Assembly (NCBI GenBank): GCA_014529385.2
Contig: CM043945.1
Span: forward strand, 152,311,741 to 152,371,740
Direction of reading: 5' to 3'
Source: Adiantum capillus-veneris
Lineage: Eukaryota > Streptophyta > Polypodiopsida > Polypodiales > Pteridaceae
DNA length: 60,000 bases
Shown piece by piece: positions 10,402 through 21,365 of this stretch. Within the stretch, counting starts at the first letter, position 1. Each line of letters begins with the position of its first letter. Below the pieces are notes generated by a model, which was given only the letters and a program-made list of their open reading frames with translations, had not been told where the DNA came from and made no database searches. A program made the translations under genes and the position numbers.

Positions 10402-13341
10402 ATTTCTTTCAGTTTTAGTTCACGTAACTGTTTCTGCTTTTCAACTGTATCTACAATTTTTTGCACGTCAACTTTAAAAATTGGAACTACTGTTTTGTTT
10501 CTTTGAAGAAATTATTCTTTTTTATCTTCCTCAATTGATTGACCCACATTGATACCTTCTGCATACAAAGGTCTGAAACCAGGTGTAATAGTCTTCTTTT
10601 GTGCCATCTACATCCTCAACTTTTTCTTCTTATGCTTGATCACAACTGTGTCTTCTCCCCATAGCTGCTTCATTTTAGCTGCCCTGCCATGGTCTTCCCA
10701 AAATCATTGGGTAAGGGCATGCTGATTCTTCCAATTTAAGTACCACAAAATTGACTACAAAGGTAAACCTGCCTCACTGATTATTTGATTTCTGAGAATC
10801 CCCAAAAGTTATACCCTTCTTTGATCAGCCATCTTTACATGAAAAGGTGTTGATTCCCATTTTGTGGGGACCAGTTTCTTGGAAATTGATTTAGGAAGAA
10901 TATTCACTCTTGAACCCCCCTCCACCAACCCATCAGGAAGGTACAACTTCCCAATGCCCATATTGATCATAGGTACTTTGTAATCCACATCCATTGGAGC
11001 TACATCTCCACAATCATTTTGAGCTAAATCAATGAAATTGTTTTCTCCCTTCTAATTATCCTCCTTATCTTTGGTTTGGCTTGACAGTTTTCTAGAAAAA
11101 GTCTGACCGAAATCAAGGACTAACTTCAATAGTTGACCCACCTTCAATGAGATTGGTGCTTCCAGCAAGGCATCAAAAAGATCATCTATAACCCCTTATC
11201 AGCTGCATCCTTGGACTTGAATGCTCTCTCCTGAGAGTCCAAACTTTTGAATTCTAAAGCCAACTTGTCTATGTTTTCCAATAGTACCTACATTTTCCCA
11301 CCTAGGCCATGAACTTGGAACTTTTTCAGTTTTTTTATTTGATTGTATTTCTTTCAACACTCCTAGCCTGCTGGCATCCTGGGACTTCCAATCAGTATGT
11401 CCTGTAATCTCCTTCTCTTGATCTTCTTGATTTCCTTCAACTTTCCCTTTGATCTAGTAATTGCTAAACTCTCAGCCTCTCAAGGTTTCTCCAACACTTC
11501 CTCAATTATATTACATTCAGGACAATCACACTAAAAACATTGTAAAGTGTTACCTTCTCCTTTTGATACTATTGGATGGGTTTTTTAAGGGTGGTTCTTG
11601 GAACTTTCTTCCACTAATTGAATCTGGTCATTAACTGCTCTTGAGATGATATCTTCGAAGAGTATTGGATTAACTTGCACAGGTGCTTTCATCCTACCAT
11701 TAGTAGATGCACCAGCTCTTGAATTTGCAGGTGTATAATTCACTATTGGAACATCTCTCTCATTTTTGTGCTTACAGCACAAGTCACATGCAGGCCCCTG
11801 CCTGTGACCCAATGTTCCACAATATGTGCAAGGTTGAGATGGGTTACTTTGTTTTGGGTACCTCTGCATGTTTTTCCAGTTTCCCTGCTGAAATGACCTC
11901 AATTGACCTAAATTGAAAGTTGGGTCTGAAAGATTCTGGTGCTACTACATTTTCCCATGGCTCCAATTTGGAAAGGATATGTGCTGGCCTCCTTCTCCCC
12001 TAAAGTTGAGATTATAATAACAATTATCATAATCATGTCCTGATCTTTGACATACCTGCAAAAATGGTGACTTGGAGGAGTTTGGAAGTATTGAGGATTG
12101 AAGTTCTTTCAACTTCTCCAAAATCAGTATGTTAATGTTTGAAAAATCTTCAGGATCCGATTTCCAATTCTTCTTCTTTCCTTTACTTTTTGACTTCATT
12201 ACCTTGGCTTCCTTCCTTTTCTTTGACTTATTTCTCTTCTTTTTAGCACATACCTCATTATCCTCATCATTAGTTTTTGAATGTTCATCATCATCTAAAT
12301 TTGAATCTTCCTCTTCAGAATTTAAATCCTATTTGGATTTCTTCCTCTTTCCTTCTTCTATTCACTAGTCCCATACCTTCTTTCAACTCTCATTGTTGCA
12401 TCTACCAAATTCCCAAAGTCCTGTGGTTAGGTGAGAGGTGCATGCCTTGCATCTGCACTTTAAAGTTTCTTCTTGAGCCCTCTATAGAAGTAATCCCCAA
12501 TTGGTCCCACGATGGTCTTTGGTTATCTTGTAATCTGTTAATCAGATTCTTAAATTGCTCTGCATAATCTTCCATAGTAAATCTTTTTGTTTGATTCTCC
12601 TAATTTTCTTCAGGACATCTTTAGGTGTTTTCTCTTCTCTGAATTTGACCAAAAAGCTACTTTTGAAATTGTCATAGTCTTCAAAGAATGTACTACCATA
12701 CTGCATAAACTAGGCCATAGCCTTCCCCTACGAAGCTGCTGCAAAATGTTCCTTTTTAATTGTAGCATTTTATAGCACATCATACCCACTTGCAGACCAT
12801 CTAGTCTCAAAATGACCCACATGATTGTCAGCATCTTGAGATTTTTTTCCACTGAACTTTGTTGGCCCTACTTTAGAGTTGGGTGGTGGTTGCCGCATCA
12901 CTTTTGGTTGAGAGAGAAGTTGTGCCCCTAATGTGTTAAATCTGATTAATGGAAATGGAGGTAAGTGACCTTGGGGTTATTGAAACCTCAATCGTCTCCT
13001 TTCCTTTAAGAATTGACGAGTTGCGTGAATTCCAACCAATTGGTGAATTGCTCTAACAAGAGCTAAAGTCTGGTAATTGGGAGCAATACAGGCCACGAAA
13101 GGTAATACACAAAAGCCCCAATACTTATGGATTCTCAAGGCATATCAAACTTCAAGTTGTGAGGGATTGAATCAAGGTATTCTTCAAAGAAAGCATTGTT
13201 TTACTTCTCCCTTTCTTCCTCATAAATGTCCAATTACAAAACTCCTTCAAAAACTCATCAGGTTCATTCTCCATTAGCCCCAATTAATCCCATTTCCCGA
13301 ATGGAAAACTAAATACTCTCCACAATCAGCAGGATCTCCAA
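10402..13341 (-). pseudogene. Gag and protease of older element G1
   Basis: This stretch parallels G2 gag-protease but is much more decayed. Recognisable parts are the protease (YLPDGLVEGGSRVNILPK, 10809-10994), a zinc knuckle CTYCGTLGHRQGPACDLCC (about 11820-11760), the Lys-rich tract (about 12250-12170) and gag core traces up to about 13050. Stops and shifts are frequent. The left end, at a near-copy of the G2 target duplication, would read into the Glu/Lys linker at 598. This supports one element split by G2. Confidence 0.75.
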
Positions 13342-13561
13342 GTGTTATTGGGGTCATGGGAATGCATCAACCAAGTTACATACTTCAACTTCAAGTAAAT
13401 TACACACAGCATTCATGAATTCATACTATTCCTGCACCAAAACAAAATCAAGAAATACACAGATTACTACACCATAATTGAAAACTGTTAACTCAATAAT
13501 ACCATGAAAACAGAGTGCACAAGGATTCAATTTCTTCTTCATTCATACTACTCTCGAAAAT
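13342..13561 (-). repeat. Partial 5' LTR of G1
   Basis: It begins TGTTATTGGGG at the same place, relative to the primer site, as the G2 LTR (TGTTATTGAGG), and its first 200 bases have the same general composition. It is cut at 13561, where a sequence with different LTR-type ends (TGTTGG...GTAACA) begins. AAAAT at 13557-13561 may be the left target duplication of that element. Confidence 0.5.
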
Positions 13562-14509
13562 TGTTGGTGGGTACGCCGCGAGCGGATGCTAGCATAGCGA
13601 GAATAGAACAACTCTATGTTGGGCGAGGATGAAGCTTAACCCGTAGGCGTATGGAAACAAGAAGATGGGTGTCAACCACCTTCCTGACCTTCTAAGACAA
13701 TCTCTAATTGAAGAAATCAAATATAAGAGTTATTATGCACTAGTGAAAGCAATCCAACCTACGATGCTCATGCTATCCAAAACTAGGCCAAATCATATCT
13801 AAGCGTTCTTATGCACTAGTGAAATCAATCCAATCTATGATGCTCATGCTATCCAATCCCTCGTTGTTGCTGACACATTGAGAATCAATGCATTCTAGAT
13901 GTCACAAAAATCACTAGATATACTCTCCTTACCACGCGATCAATAGCCTATGGACTATGACTCGATATCCAACCTCTAACTACCTTTTGCAAAAATCACA
14001 TATAAAGACAGATAGTAAAATACAGGCTACCATTTTTTGTTGCATATAGTCCTAACATGTAGCTCTACTGCCCGTGAACTCATAGGTACAAAGAACTCAT
14101 CAAAAGGATATCTGGTTTGCAAGAAAACTCACCTAGAAGATCGTAGGAGCTCACTTCGTGAAGTCATCAAAATAGCACACTCTTGGTGTTGGATGGAAGC
14201 CCTCGTTGTTGCTGACACATTGACTGTGTCTCTTTTGCAATTGACCTTCCGTAGAGCACGTAGGAAGGAGAAAAAATCACACACACTCTCTCTCTCTCAG
14301 TATCTCAGACACAGCCCACAGTGAAACTCCAATTGATTAATTCAAACGTTAGGTTTAGGGTTACAAAATTTGACTTATATACATTCCTCCTTAGAGGCTT
14401 GTTCCCACAAAATTTTAATGGCTGCTCAAATATTACAAAAAATACCATTGTGCTTCGCAAATAATGATACAACAAACTAAGAAAACTTCTTGTGTATTCC
14501 ACCGTAACA
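13562..14509 (-). repeat. 3' LTR of element E4 (948 bp)
   Basis: On the minus strand it runs TGTTACGGTGG to ACCCACCAACA, with a TATATAA box at 14375-14381. Directly upstream of its start the minus strand reads AAGGAGGGAG, a polypurine tract, so this is a 3' LTR of an element lying to the right. Inside are a 77-bp tandem duplication (13732-13855) and a 24-bp phrase at 13858 repeated at 14200. The partner LTR is not in the window. The left border is inferred from TG/CA ends. Confidence 0.55.
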
Positions 14510-14519
14510 CTCCCTCCTT
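14510..14519 (-). other. Polypurine tract of E4
   Basis: AAGGAGGGAG on the minus strand abuts TGTTACGG at 14509. This is the priming site expected for plus-strand DNA synthesis. Confidence 0.55.
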
Positions 14520-14667
14520 CCGTGTCGATGTCATCCCTGACATGACGGATGTTGCTCTTCTACTTCAATGAAAGTTGTCCTTCTGTCAATGGAAGCCTGG
14601 TGGCTTTAGCAACTTTAGGTATGATTAGTAACTTATATTACCCAGAGTGACTTTGAGGTTGAATATT
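14520..14667 (-). pseudogene. C-terminal end of the E4 3' ORF, cut by the young element
   Basis: Across the insertion at 14667/23574 a minus-strand reading frame from 23820 continues without a break (TYDSKI then FNLKVTLGN) and stops at about 14625. The remaining 100 bases to the polypurine tract are non-coding. The function is unknown. Confidence 0.45.
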
Positions 14668-14960
14668 TGTTAACCCTCACGGCACACGGACACCGATCAC
14701 CTACGACGGACGTGTATTATGTATTTGGTAGAGTCAGGTACCGGGCTTGTCGGACCAATAGGGAAAGGTAGAGTGATCGCCGATGAGAGGCGCACTTTAA
14801 CTTGGACATTCAAGGGATTAGTTGGTTAAGCATGGGCGCCCAAGTGTGAATGGGGTGAGCTCCTATAAAAGCCAACTAAACCTAATTTTTACTCATTCTC
14901 TCATTTGTGCAATTGAAGAGTGCTCTTGCTCCATCTCCATCTTCTTCTTCTTCACCTCCT

Positions 14961-14991
<31 letters not shown>

Positions 14992-15241
14992 GAGAGTGTG
15001 TGTGCGATCGAGCATTACGAAGGCACGACGGCGGCGAAGCGGTTGAGCGCGGCACGACTGCAGCTTCTTCTTCATCGCGGCGAGGAATCCACCACGAAGG
15101 CGAGCGTAGAGCGGTGAGTGACACACCCTTTGTTTTCTTGAGCTTGCTAGTTTAGGCTTGTTGTGTGCTTGGAGCCGTTTGTGGCTCGCATACGGTGTAT
15201 CGGCAAGTCCCTTGCTTCGACAGTGCGGCAAGGAGCGCACA
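14668..15241 (+). repeat. 5' LTR of the young element
   Basis: 574 bp with TG/CA ends, paired with 23000-23573. The (TG)n(AG)n stretch at 14963-14998 holds the only difference. GCGGTGAGTGAC at 15111-15122 looks like a splice donor in the transcribed leader. Confidence 0.95.
14864..14870 (+). promoter_or_regulatory. TATA box in the 5' LTR
   Basis: TATAAAA sits about 200 bp into the LTR, where a U3 promoter is expected. Transcription would start some 30 bases downstream. Confidence 0.7.
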
Positions 15242-15245
15242 TTTT

Positions 15246-15264
15246 TGGCGCCGCTGCCGGGGAT
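15246..15264 (+). other. Primer-binding site of the young element
   Basis: TGGCGCCGCTGCCGGGGAT begins four bases after the LTR. This is the widespread plant Ty3 primer site type that starts TGGCGCCG. Confidence 0.9.
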
Positions 15265-16184
15265 ATGCCCTACACTAAGCTCGGTTAGCACTTTACGCTT
15301 CCTTGTGGTGCAATTTCTATCATAGGAAAGGCAGGGAAGGGGTGTGTGGAGATTTCTGTTTTTTGCGTTTTCTGCAATTGCTGTCAAGTTTCAATTTCTG
15401 CTATTGTCTGCGTTTTTCAATTTCTGCAATTTCAAGTTCGGCGTTTTCAATTTCTGTCAATTTCTGCAAGTTCTGCGTTTTTTCTGCATTTTCTGCAATT
15501 TCTGTCAATTTGCTGCATTTTCTGCGTTTTTCCTGCAATTTCTGTAATTTTCTGTATTTCTGTCAATTTCTGTCAATTCTTAGCATTTTCTGTATTTCTG
15601 CGTTTTCAATTCCTGCATCAACAAAAAAAAAAATAATAATAAAAAAAAAAAATAAAAATTCTGGGGAAAAAAATTTTTCGAAAAAAAAAAACACGACTTT
15701 TAAAACGTACGGGTTGGTTTGTATAAAAGATAGATCGGGATCGGGATCATTTTCCCAAGCCCAAGCCCAAGCCCAAGCCCAAGCCCAAGCCCAGGCCCAG
15801 GCCTCAGTCCTCAGTCTTATGATATATACTAGACTCACTCTTATATATATACCCTACTCCCTCAAGAGAGAATGAGAGCATGTGGGACAAGTCCTCCACT
15901 CTCCTCCTTTCTCTTCCCACTTGCACCCTTAGACTTTCTAGTTTGGGCCTAGTTCCCTACTGGAAATTGACAGTTTTAGGGATTCCGAGGGCATAGAGTG
16001 ACCAAACGGAGGGCTGTAAAGCACGGCACGACCCTCTGACCGATACGCTCGTTTTGAGCTATCACACGGCCCATTCCACGACACGCTCAAAAAATCTAGC
16101 AAAAAAACAAACAAAAGACACGCTAAAAACTAGTCACAAGGCCTCCTAGAGCAGCTTTTTGACACCTTAGGGTATCAAAAGCAC
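15265..16184 (+). other. Long untranslated leader of the young element
   Basis: 920 bases without a credible gene. From 15350 to 15615 it is a degenerate pyrimidine-rich repeat of TTTCTGCAA/TTTCTGTCAA words. A/T homopolymer runs follow (15619-15690), then a CCCAAG hexamer array (about 15754-15800). The rest is unremarkable. Confidence 0.8.
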
Positions 16185-19100
16185 ATGCACTTACGCTCTG
16201 GGCGGGTGCTAGAACACGAGCATATTGAGGGTGCCTCTGTTCATACGGATACCCATTACCCATCCACGATAAGCTCTAGACCCTCAGCGGGGACACAAGG
16301 TAGCACCACCCAAGACCCTAAAATAGCCGCTAGTGATTCCTCCTCCGACTCAGAAATCATGGAAGCATACCCTAACCAAAACACTGAGAGAGAAGGCCAT
16401 GCACCTCCCGAAGCTCCACAGCCTAGTACTAGTATGTTTAGCCGTTTCATGGAAACATTAGGTAGAGCTACTCGCTCGGAACCTGATGCAAATGAAGCAC
16501 ACGAAGGGGGTGGGGAAGTGGAATCTCCTTTCACATCGCACGTGGACCCCACACCCCCAAAGAGTGTCCATGTGGATATCCTACCAACTTCTTACCAAGA
16601 AGGCCCTGTTGAGCTGCCTCCTTCAGAAGTTCCCTCTAGAGTACCGTTGGTGACAAGTAAAACCACGGGAAGCAACATTGCTTCTACCTCACAAGAAACC
16701 GTTAACACGTCGACTCTAGAAGGATTGTTCTTTAATGATCATTGGACATACGACCTCCACACTGAGGTGTTGACGGATCTACACTCTGGCCACGCCTACC
16801 ATGTAGGATGGATAGAGATTGTACAATCCACCTCTAGTGCCACGAGCATCGAAGATCAACAGAAAATGATCTGTAATGTTATCCATGGCATTATTCAATC
16901 AGAAAGGCAAAACCGAGGGGTAAATATACTCTCAACTGGCCCCATGAGATTTCTGGATACGAGCAAGGCTCAACAGCCTACTCTATCTCAAATGGAGACT
17001 CCTCTAATGAGCCCCATGGACCCATCTTACGTCATTTCACCTGGGGTCTCTATGCAATCTGAGCCTCCGAGCGACAACTTTAGCTTCCCTAACTTGGCTC
17101 AACCCTCTATTAAGGAAAACACAGTGCTCACTCCAGGGATAAGCCTGACAGAGAATGTACCGATGACATCTACGGTTAGCGCAGTGCCACTACCTAGTGT
17201 CATAGTACCTAATATGGGCCCTCGACCATATGTGCCTCTAGCCCCTTATGCACACATGGCCCCCACACCTCCAATTGTACCACTTGCTTATGCTCCTCGA
17301 GTGCCGCTCCCTAGCTCTTATCCGAGTGGACCTATGCCCGGTTATGTTCCATATCCTGCATCATCTACACATATGCCAAGACCGATACCCGTTCCTCTCC
17401 CACATATGATTCCAAGAGTACCTCCACCGGCCCTGCCTCCTCACATAGGTGACTTGGCAGCGTTTGCTCAAACCATAGGTCGATCTATCGCGGAAAATAT
17501 GCGTCATGCTTCTGATAGAGAGCCTAGAAGTAAGGCAGTACAAATTGCCAAACTCACGCAAAAATTCAATGGGGACGAAGATGCTAGGAAACACATTGAA
17601 GTGTTTGAACAAGTATGTGATTCCTTAGGGGAACGCAACGAACTACATAAGTGCAATGCCTTAAGCTTGACATTAAGTGGGAAGGCTGGAGATTGGTATA
17701 GGACCCTAAGGGTGGACGAGAAAACAATCTACCCTACCCTTCGAAGGTTGTTTCTAAAAGAGTACATACGAGAAGGTGTGCTTTGGGGTGTAGCATCTCA
17801 GCTACAGAAGGCCGAACGTAAGGAAGGAGAGTCAGTAAGGGACTTCATTAGTCGTCTAAAGCACTTAAACTCTCGCTGCCCTGTAAATGAGCGCTTCAAC
17901 AATAACCAACTGCTTGATCGATTCATTCGAGGGTTGAGGAATGAAGGAATCTATAATGGACTAGTGATTAGAGGTATCACAACCTGGGAAGATGTCACTG
18001 CCAATGCAATCCAATTAGAGGACAACTTGATGATAGCAGGCATGAGGGTGTCTACTGACACGAGATCCACTAGCTCACAAGCCATTGAGTATGAACCCAT
18101 GACTGCAAAGCCCATTGCCAATGAGCCAAAGGTATTTGAGACATTCTTGACAGACCTCACCAAGGCAATCCAAGAGTCTCTTAAGGATAATCGACCCCCT
18201 CAAAATAGTCACATGTATCCAAGAAGGGAGCAACAATGGTGTTCCATTTGCTTAGGTCCACATAGCACTAGTGAGTGCCCTACGTTTAGAGTAAAATTTA
18301 ATGGAACTTGCAACGCATGTGGTAGGTATGGTCACCAAGCTAAGGATTGTTTAATGATCAAACGTATGATGGCAAATAGACCACCTGTAGCCTACACGGA
18401 TGCGCCTCGAGCTCCTGTATTGATGCCTGCTCCACCTGTTGAGCAACTACCGCAACACATGGTCCCTAGATCTCAAAATGTTGTACAAGCTACACCGTTA
18501 CCACCTCCTGTGCTAGGACCGCAGCCCCCGCATCCAAGAGTCGCCCCTATGAACCAAGTGGGTTGCGAGCCATCAAACGCTTATGCAGATGGTTGTGAGG
18601 AGGAAATAGACACTAGTATTGCCTACGGACTTGATACATTGGAAGAGTGTCCTATATACTACATGGAAGATTGTTGGGGACAAGTCAAGCCGGTTTATCA
18701 AGCTGCTGCTCTCGCATCCAGAGGTCAAAATATCAACACCCAGGCTAGGAGGCCACCTCTTCAATGCTACGAGTGTGGTGGACCACATCGAGTAGCGGAG
18801 TGCCCTATTAGGCTGCAAAAGAATGCTGCACAGATGCAAATGAATCAAGGGAGCACGTCTGCAATGCCAATACTCACATGTAATCGTTGTGGCATAGATC
18901 ACTTGATTGCCCAATGCCCCTATAACCCAAATGCGCCTAAAATCACACCCCTGAATTTGGTCGAAATTGCTACTGTGACATCACCAATACCACCCGTCGC
19001 ACCCGCTTATGCGATTACACGGTCCATGCTTCAAGGGCCAGGACATATCCTCGAAGAGAGAGATACCGCGTCAGTTATCCAAGCAAAGAAAAAGAAGACA

Positions 19101-21365
19101 CGAAGGAAGAAGTCGCAGAATACGGAAAATTCAAAGCCAAGTTCCAAAACAAACATAGGAACAGGAGATGACCCCGTGTATATGAATGACCTCGAGGATG
19201 ATTCAGATTCAGTCGAGACAATGGAGACTAGAACCAATACCACAAAGGGAAAGACCGACAAAGAAAACCGTAACATGGAACCAAATGAAAACCGAATGAG
19301 AGAAAACCATAAAGAGCCTCTGAAAACACCACAAGTGTTTCCAAATCCAATCCAAGACCCCCAAGATAAACCGCAGGGGCAAAAAGGGAAGAATTGTAAA
19401 AAGAAGATTGGGACGTACCCAAACCCAGTAGATGAGATTAAGCAGGTGAAACATCTAAGAGGTTTAGTGGAGGAGACTCAAAGGAAACTAGAACCAGAAC
19501 CCATGCATATCAAAATTCATGACACAGTGTTTCCCACGCAAGTTCATCCACCCCACATGAACCATAGACCGTTAGCCATATCTAGTATCATCCAAGAAGG
19601 GAGTGAGGACAGGACATCAGAAAGTGAGCATACACCCTTCTTGTTGGAAAGGATGTTTAACGAAGGAATACCTGATCCCATTGAGGAATATGAGATTCCA
19701 TCCTCACCAGTTCCTAGTCAAGGACCTACACCCTGCAAAACGCCAATGAATGTTGCCAAACTAGTGGACTTCATGTCTTCTGAGGTCCGAACCACGATCA
19801 TAGCAAAGCTGTATGGAGATCCTGAGTTATTCCTTGCACTTCGAGCATTCCTTAACGGAGAGCTACGAACGGGATTACCGCAGTTTGCGCAACCAAATAG
19901 GCCTGACTCGATTATGATTGATGAGGAAAATCATGTGCAATCACTTGACTTAGATGGACACGAGTCTGTGATTGAGGTACCCATTAACGAATTAGGGCAG
20001 TATTTTGAAGGCGACGAGTCTAATGCGACCCTACCCATCACTACCAAGGGATTAACTATAAAGGGAATTCTTGATGGTGGTGCGGGAGTTAGCATCGTTA
20101 CAAAAGATTGTTGGGAATCCATGGGAAAACCCCGCCTCAGTGTTACTAACATTGTGGTAAAGATGGCAAATGGTACCATAGCCAAACCTATGGGGATGCT
20201 CAAGGATCTTAAGATCAAAGTTCTAGGATACAAGGTGCGACATACGTTCATTGTAATGGATTTCTCTAAACACCTTATGTCATATGAAATGATTTTAGGA
20301 CGACCATTCATGAGGGAAGCACAAATGGTTCACGATTGGTCTAAAAATCATGTCTATTTGCAATTCCAAGACTCTGTCCTTAGAGTGGATTTGGTGACTG
20401 GTAAGGTACACCCCTTAGGGAGTAAAACCATTATTGATCATCGCTCTGACACCACAGTTCACTCGGCCCCACTACAATATTGTTACACTTGTAAGAAGGA
20501 TACAGACATTGGCCAAGATTCTCCTTACATGGATGTGTTACCGGGTATGACGGAATCGGACAATGTAGATTGGGTCCACCTAGCATCAACCATAGACACT
20601 TGGGGAAATAGGGGGACGACCTGGGTAACACCTGAGGGGGATGAAATGCGTATACCCTTAAATATGCTACAAGCAATGCATATCGCTTCCGACAAGACTC
20701 ATCCTAAGGTAACGAAGAAAACATACAAGTGGGTCCCTAAAGCTTCTTTAGCGACCATAGCTAGTGCTAAAAAACAGAAGCCTTGTAAGAAACGTACCAC
20801 TCGCTCCAAGAAAAGTAAGAAAATGTTACGATGGATCCCTAAACGACTATTGGAAGCCCAAGGCTACTATCAAGGAAATGATCAAATCTGGGTGCCCAAA
20901 CGTAAAGTGTGCTCTTACCTATCACCTGACCCATGTAAACCCAATCCCGTAGCTCCAAAACGAATCAATGATCATGGAAAGAAAAAAATCACAGAATGCT
21001 ACACACCCGCTCCCGAGCTAGTTTGGGTACCAAAGAAAGAACGATTTGTTCCACCTAGCTCAGGAAGGGGGGAGTCCCAGGAAGATTCTAGCTCATCATG
21101 TAATACATCCATAGAGGTAAAAGCTTCTACACAGCCTCCATCTATAGTAGTGGACCTCCATGAAGCTACAAAAGAATCCACACCTCCCAGTGTTCAAGAA
21201 TCACCTGATGAACCACTTCAAGTTCGATCCTGGGAGAGTACCTTGCCACCCTTGCAACTTGACGAGGCACCTAGGGTAATAGCAAACTACTGGCAAAAAT
21301 CCTCACCTATTACCAACTGGAACAATTGGGTTCAAAGGGTGACAAGCTCATTTCAAACGGTATGA
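16185..21365 (+). CDS. Gag-protease polyprotein, 1726 aa
   Basis: One uninterrupted frame from ATG (MHLRSGRVLEHE) to TGA. Residues 1-430 are a Pro/Ser-rich, low-complexity head. The retrotransposon Gag core is at about 450-615 (AKLTQKFNGDEDARKHIEVF, LTLSGKAGDWYRTL). Four CCHC knuckles follow: CSICLGPHSTSEC (about 686), CNACGRYGHQAKDC (about 709), CYECGGPHRVAEC (about 862) and CNRCGIDHLIAQC (about 900). A Lys/Glu-rich linker leads to an aspartic protease at about 1285-1405 (ILDGGAGVSIV, MILGRPFM). DGGAG replaces the usual DTGA/DSGA, so catalysis needs testing. The basic tail has four W(V/I)PK repeats (about 1515-1612). The protein would package RNA and mature itself. RT and integrase are absent, not merely broken. 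Confidence 0.93.
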   Translation: MHLRSGRVLEHEHIEGASVHTDTHYPSTISSRPSAGTQGSTTQDPKIAASDSSSDSEIMEAYPNQNTEREGHAPPEAPQPSTSMFSRFMETLGRATRSEPDANEAHEGGGEVESPFTSHVDPTPPKSVHVDILPTSYQEGPVELPPSEVPSRVPLVTSKTTGSNIASTSQETVNTSTLEGLFFNDHWTYDLHTEVLTDLHSGHAYHVGWIEIVQSTSSATSIEDQQKMICNVIHGIIQSERQNRGVNILSTGPMRFLDTSKAQQPTLSQMETPLMSPMDPSYVISPGVSMQSEPPSDNFSFPNLAQPSIKENTVLTPGISLTENVPMTSTVSAVPLPSVIVPNMGPRPYVPLAPYAHMAPTPPIVPLAYAPRVPLPSSYPSGPMPGYVPYPASSTHMPRPIPVPLPHMIPRVPPPALPPHIGDLAAFAQTIGRSIAENMRHASDREPRSKAVQIAKLTQKFNGDEDARKHIEVFEQVCDSLGERNELHKCNALSLTLSGKAGDWYRTLRVDEKTIYPTLRRLFLKEYIREGVLWGVASQLQKAERKEGESVRDFISRLKHLNSRCPVNERFNNNQLLDRFIRGLRNEGIYNGLVIRGITTWEDVTANAIQLEDNLMIAGMRVSTDTRSTSSQAIEYEPMTAKPIANEPKVFETFLTDLTKAIQESLKDNRPPQNSHMYPRREQQWCSICLGPHSTSECPTFRVKFNGTCNACGRYGHQAKDCLMIKRMMANRPPVAYTDAPRAPVLMPAPPVEQLPQHMVPRSQNVVQATPLPPPVLGPQPPHPRVAPMNQVGCEPSNAYADGCEEEIDTSIAYGLDTLEECPIYYMEDCWGQVKPVYQAAALASRGQNINTQARRPPLQCYECGGPHRVAECPIRLQKNAAQMQMNQGSTSAMPILTCNRCGIDHLIAQCPYNPNAPKITPLNLVEIATVTSPIPPVAPAYAITRSMLQGPGHILEERDTASVIQAKKKKTRRKKSQNTENSKPSSKTNIGTGDDPVYMNDLEDDSDSVETMETRTNTTKGKTDKENRNMEPNENRMRENHKEPLKTPQVFPNPIQDPQDKPQGQKGKNCKKKIGTYPNPVDEIKQVKHLRGLVEETQRKLEPEPMHIKIHDTVFPTQVHPPHMNHRPLAISSIIQEGSEDRTSESEHTPFLLERMFNEGIPDPIEEYEIPSSPVPSQGPTPCKTPMNVAKLVDFMSSEVRTTIIAKLYGDPELFLALRAFLNGELRTGLPQFAQPNRPDSIMIDEENHVQSLDLDGHESVIEVPINELGQYFEGDESNATLPITTKGLTIKGILDGGAGVSIVTKDCWESMGKPRLSVTNIVVKMANGTIAKPMGMLKDLKIKVLGYKVRHTFIVMDFSKHLMSYEMILGRPFMREAQMVHDWSKNHVYLQFQDSVLRVDLVTGKVHPLGSKTIIDHRSDTTVHSAPLQYCYTCKKDTDIGQDSPYMDVLPGMTESDNVDWVHLASTIDTWGNRGTTWVTPEGDEMRIPLNMLQAMHIASDKTHPKVTKKTYKWVPKASLATIASAKKQKPCKKRTTRSKKSKKMLRWIPKRLLEAQGYYQGNDQIWVPKRKVCSYLSPDPCKPNPVAPKRINDHGKKKITECYTPAPELVWVPKKERFVPPSSGRGESQEDSSSSCNTSIEVKASTQPPSIVVDLHEATKESTPPSVQESPDEPLQVRSWESTLPPLQLDEAPRVIANYWQKSSPITNWNNWVQRVTSSFQTV

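Noticed and set aside
14893-15387. 164-codon minus-strand ORF across the LTR
   Set aside because: It is antisense to the LTR leader, repeated in the other LTR, with low-complexity composition.
15563-15838. ORF with an alternating Trp-Ala stretch
   Set aside because: It is the reverse reading of the CCCAAG hexamer array in an untranslated leader.
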